Assembly (NCBI RefSeq): GCF_003481985.1
Contig: NZ_QUMD01000026.1
Location: 1-48,071, forward strand
DNA: 48,071 nt
Direction: 5' to 3'
Source of the DNA: Clostridium sp. OF09-36
GTDB taxonomy: Bacteria > Bacillota > Clostridia > Lachnospirales > Lachnospiraceae
In this document: positions 46,057 through 48,071 of the stretch, in pieces
Layout of the letters: every line of letters starts with the position of its first letter
Numbering within the stretch: the first letter of the stretch is position 1
The notes under the pieces: model-generated
Told to the model about the DNA's origin: nothing
Database searches by the model: none
What the model saw: the letters and a program-made list of their open reading frames with translations, nothing else
Made by a program: the position numbers and the translations under genes

Positions 46057-47700
46057 ATCTGGGATCACAAGAACCCTGCGCCACATCGGGATCGGATTCT
46101 CTCCCTTTTTCCAATAACAGTCTTCCCAGTAGCAATATACCTGGCCGTCCTGCATCATAACCAATTTCACACGGTCATTGCCAGTAGTTTCCTGCGCTTT
46201 CCGAAGTTCTTCATCATCCAGATAACTCATCTGCCCTGAACGGGAGATCACAGCGATCACACCATAACTGCTCTTCCAGTTCTCAGGACTATAGTTTCCG
46301 TATATCTGGTTTCCCTCTTCCGAATAGTACATCTGCCAGATGCGTCCCTGATATCGCTTGTGCAATTCTTCCACCTCGGCATCCGGGTCTGTCAGGGAAA
46401 GCCTGAACAGCTGGCTGTATTGCTTGCCCCGTTCTTTTCCTTTCATCCAGGCACTATAATAAACCCAGTCTCCCACGATACAGAAGCTGTCAATGGATTT
46501 CCCCATGGATTCAAAAAGCGTTTCATTTCCGCCTTTCTTGCAAAAGATTGCCTGTCCTTTTCCATCCTCCTGATCCTTCAGATAATACTCAGATGCTCCC
46601 ACTTCATGAGCCGCCGCTATCACATCCTCGATACGGTTTCCGGACATCTTAAAAATACGGTCCCCATACTGGTATTTTCCCTCAACATCCGTCTGGAGGT
46701 TTCTTCCCAGCGTATCATACAGATAGATTTCTTCATTTTCCACAGCTGCATAGGTACCTATCTGACGCGTCGCAAAAGAAGCCTCAACACTGATCCTCTG
46801 TACTGATCCATATTGCATGATATAAATTCCATCTTCCCAAAATGTAAAATTATCGACATCCTGGGCAATGACCTCTATTTCCTGATCATTATCTGCACGA
46901 TACAGCGTATGGTAGAGGGATGGATGTACCTTTGCCAGCTGACTGTCCTTCCGTTCCGGGCATGGCAGATAATAGGTCCAGCCATCACGTGTCTGGATTT
47001 CCTCGTTATAGTCATGTTCTCCTGCCAGACTGCTTTCCTCCAGCGGCACCGTGTACAAAATCTGGCCTGCCGCCGATAAGACAACCGCTTTATCCCCCAG
47101 CTGGATCTCGGTATTTTCATTCTGTGCTTCTGTCTCCTCCGTCTGATGAAAGGTTTTATCAAACGGAGCCTGTAAAAGATCAAACTGATGCTTTACCTTA
47201 TAAATCCCGGCAATAGCCAGAAGCAGGGCTGCAGCCAGAAGCGCCAGTGACCAGATTCTTTTTCTGGGAGAATCCTCTGGTTCTTCCGCATGTTCTCCAT
47301 CCCCATCTACGATTCCAAGGCGATCTTCTATTTCAAGAAGCAGCGAAGCTTCATCCAGATTTGTCAGATTCTCCTTTTTGGCTTCCTTTGACTGCATCTT
47401 CTCTTCGGCATAGGAAGCCTCAATCATTTCCCGCGTTGCTTCCAGACGCGTCTCAGCCAGAAAATCAGATCTCTTTAGCAGCCAGTCGACCGGGCTCTTT
47501 TCCTTCTGCAGCTGTTCTCCCCGCTGGTAAGCCTCCATATAAACCTGGACCAGAAGCTCTCTTGCTTTCTCTTCCTGTCCAAAAACTAGTTTTGCATGGC
47601 GGTACAAGGATTTGTACGTCAGAATATACAGATTCTCAAATTCGTGGATCCAGTTACTTTGTTCTGACATTTTCTGTGTTTTGGTTTTGGTTCCATTCAT
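46030..47700 (-). CDS. membrane protein with sigma-70 region-2-like N-terminus
   Basis: The 556-residue protein begins with a cytoplasmic region whose residues 18-90 (FENLYILTYKSLYRHAKLVFGQEEKARELLVQVYMEAYQR) resemble sigma-70 region 2. A linker and one membrane segment at about residues 149-169 follow. The remaining 390 residues are predicted outside and carry repeated short motifs such as WTYYL, DGIYIM and DWVYYS, recalling DUF5050-type beta propellers. No region 4 or DNA-binding domain is seen. ATG 47700 has GAGGA 9 bases upstream. It looks like a signalling or structural protein derived from a sigma factor; the function is unknown. Confidence 0.75.
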   Translation of the reverse strand: MNGTKTKTQKMSEQSNWIHEFENLYILTYKSLYRHAKLVFGQEEKARELLVQVYMEAYQRGEQLQKEKSPVDWLLKRSDFLAETRLEATREMIEASYAEEKMQSKEAKKENLTNLDEASLLLEIEDRLGIVDGDGEHAEEPEDSPRKRIWSLALLAAALLLAIAGIYKVKHQFDLLQAPFDKTFHQTEETEAQNENTEIQLGDKAVVLSAAGQILYTVPLEESSLAGEHDYNEEIQTRDGWTYYLPCPERKDSQLAKVHPSLYHTLYRADNDQEIEVIAQDVDNFTFWEDGIYIMQYGSVQRISVEASFATRQIGTYAAVENEEIYLYDTLGRNLQTDVEGKYQYGDRIFKMSGNRIEDVIAAAHEVGASEYYLKDQEDGKGQAIFCKKGGNETLFESMGKSIDSFCIVGDWVYYSAWMKGKERGKQYSQLFRLSLTDPDAEVEELHKRYQGRIWQMYYSEEGNQIYGNYSPENWKSSYGVIAVISRSGQMSYLDDEELRKAQETTGNDRVKLVMMQDGQVYCYWEDCYWKKGENPIPMWRRVLVIPDKNRVVMED

Positions 47701-47745
47701 TCCATCGTTTCCTCTTTCATCGGAGCCCAGTGATACAAACATTTT

Positions 47746-47771
47746 GAAGATAATTTGAAGATATTATCTTC
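47746..47771. repeat. GAAGATA repeat cluster upstream of the membrane protein gene
   Basis: GAAGATA occurs twice directly and once inverted (TATCTTC), including the palindrome GAAGATATTATCTTC-like core. It lies about 50-70 bases before the start and could be an operator. Confidence 0.3.
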
Positions 47772-47860
47772 CCTATGAGAGCTATTTTATCATACAATAG
47801 CTGATTACAAAAGCACTTTTTCTGTGCCTTAATTGTCTGGAGATACCTCTCAGCTGAAAC

Positions 47861-47906
47861 AAAAAATGGCTTAAATCCAAGGTTTTTCAAGGATTTAAGC
47901 CATTTT
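47861..47906 (-). terminator. tRNA operon terminator
   Basis: A perfect 16-bp inverted repeat (AAAATGGCTTAAATCC) with a 12-base loop is followed by TTTTTTG on the minus strand, 7 bases after tRNA-Lys. Confidence 0.93.
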
Positions 47907-47912
47907 CAAAGA

Positions 47913-47985
47913 TGAGCGTGCGGGGATTCGAACCCCGGACAACTTGATTAAAAGTCAAGTGCTCTACCGACTGAGCTACACGCCC
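47913..47985 (-). tRNA. tRNA-Lys (TTT)
   Basis: The minus strand folds as a cloverleaf of 73 bases: acceptor GGGCGTG/CACGCTC, D-arm GTAGCTCAGTCGGTAGAGC, anticodon loop CTTTTAA and T-arm GGGGTTCGAATCCCC. CCA is not encoded. Confidence 0.97.
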
Positions 47986-47988
47986 GTA

Positions 47989-48061
<73 letters not shown>

Positions 48062-48071
48062 AAAAATTGCG

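Overview
The window reads as a piece of chromosome from a spore-forming member of the Clostridia, most likely Lachnospiraceae. The support is the 5' end of a 16S rRNA gene, spore genes (spmA, spmB, a RicT/YaaT homologue), a Gram-positive SRP RNA with an Alu domain, a streptococcal-order type II fatty-acid operon with an AccD-AccA fusion, and several proteins of a clostridial type. Almost every gene lies on the minus strand. The only plus-strand genes I accept are a DUF885-type lipoprotein gene and one small conserved gene.

Layout from left to right. (1) Positions 1-624 hold the start of a minus-strand rRNA operon with three tandem promoters and a terminator. (2) Positions 650-15538 are a housekeeping block: cvpA-like, HAD phosphatase, TPR/AAA-like protein, recR, ebfC, dnaX, pfkA, SRP RNA, tadA, a DUF6128-type protein, ksgA, tatD, traX-like and metG. 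Much of it matches the Bacillus subtilis origin-proximal gene order (yaaJ-scr-dnaX-yaaK-recR and metS-yabD-ksgA). (3) Positions 15812-25326 hold the DUF885 lipoprotein gene and an arabinose operon: binding protein, permease, ATPase, permease, AraR-type repressor, AraA. (4) Positions 25381-28171 hold a decayed lipoprotein remnant, a GerMN-like lipoprotein, a FabT-like MarR regulator and spmBA. (5) Positions 28305-39317 hold the fatty-acid operon fabH-acpP-fabK-fabD-fabG-fabF-accB-fabZ-accC-accDA plus an NMO-family enzyme, preceded by an XRE regulator. (6) Positions 39479-45450 hold rsmI, trmN6-like, ricT, holB, a guanylate-kinase-like gene and an Orn/Lys/Arg decarboxylase, equivalent to the B. 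subtilis yaaO-yabC cluster. (7) Positions 45486-48061 hold a small conserved gene behind a structured leader, a sigma-region-2-like membrane protein, and tRNA-Lys and tRNA-Phe.

The genes fit together as core cell functions with one catabolic insert. The fatty-acid operon has a strong promoter whose -35 box lies in the terminator of the XRE gene, and a FabT-type palindrome just downstream of the start site. The FabT-like regulator gene is about 12 kb away. The arabinose operon couples uptake to the first catabolic step and carries its own repressor.

An important caveat: nine genes carry twelve single-base deletions that break the frame, mostly in or beside short homopolymers, and several of these genes are normally essential (metG, accC). 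I read these as sequencing or assembly errors and annotate the genes at full length. The most interesting unexplained items are the structured leader near 45540-45640, a dispersed family of small hairpins, a 124-bp cruciform element next to ksgA, the FabT/XRE control region and the sigma-like membrane protein.
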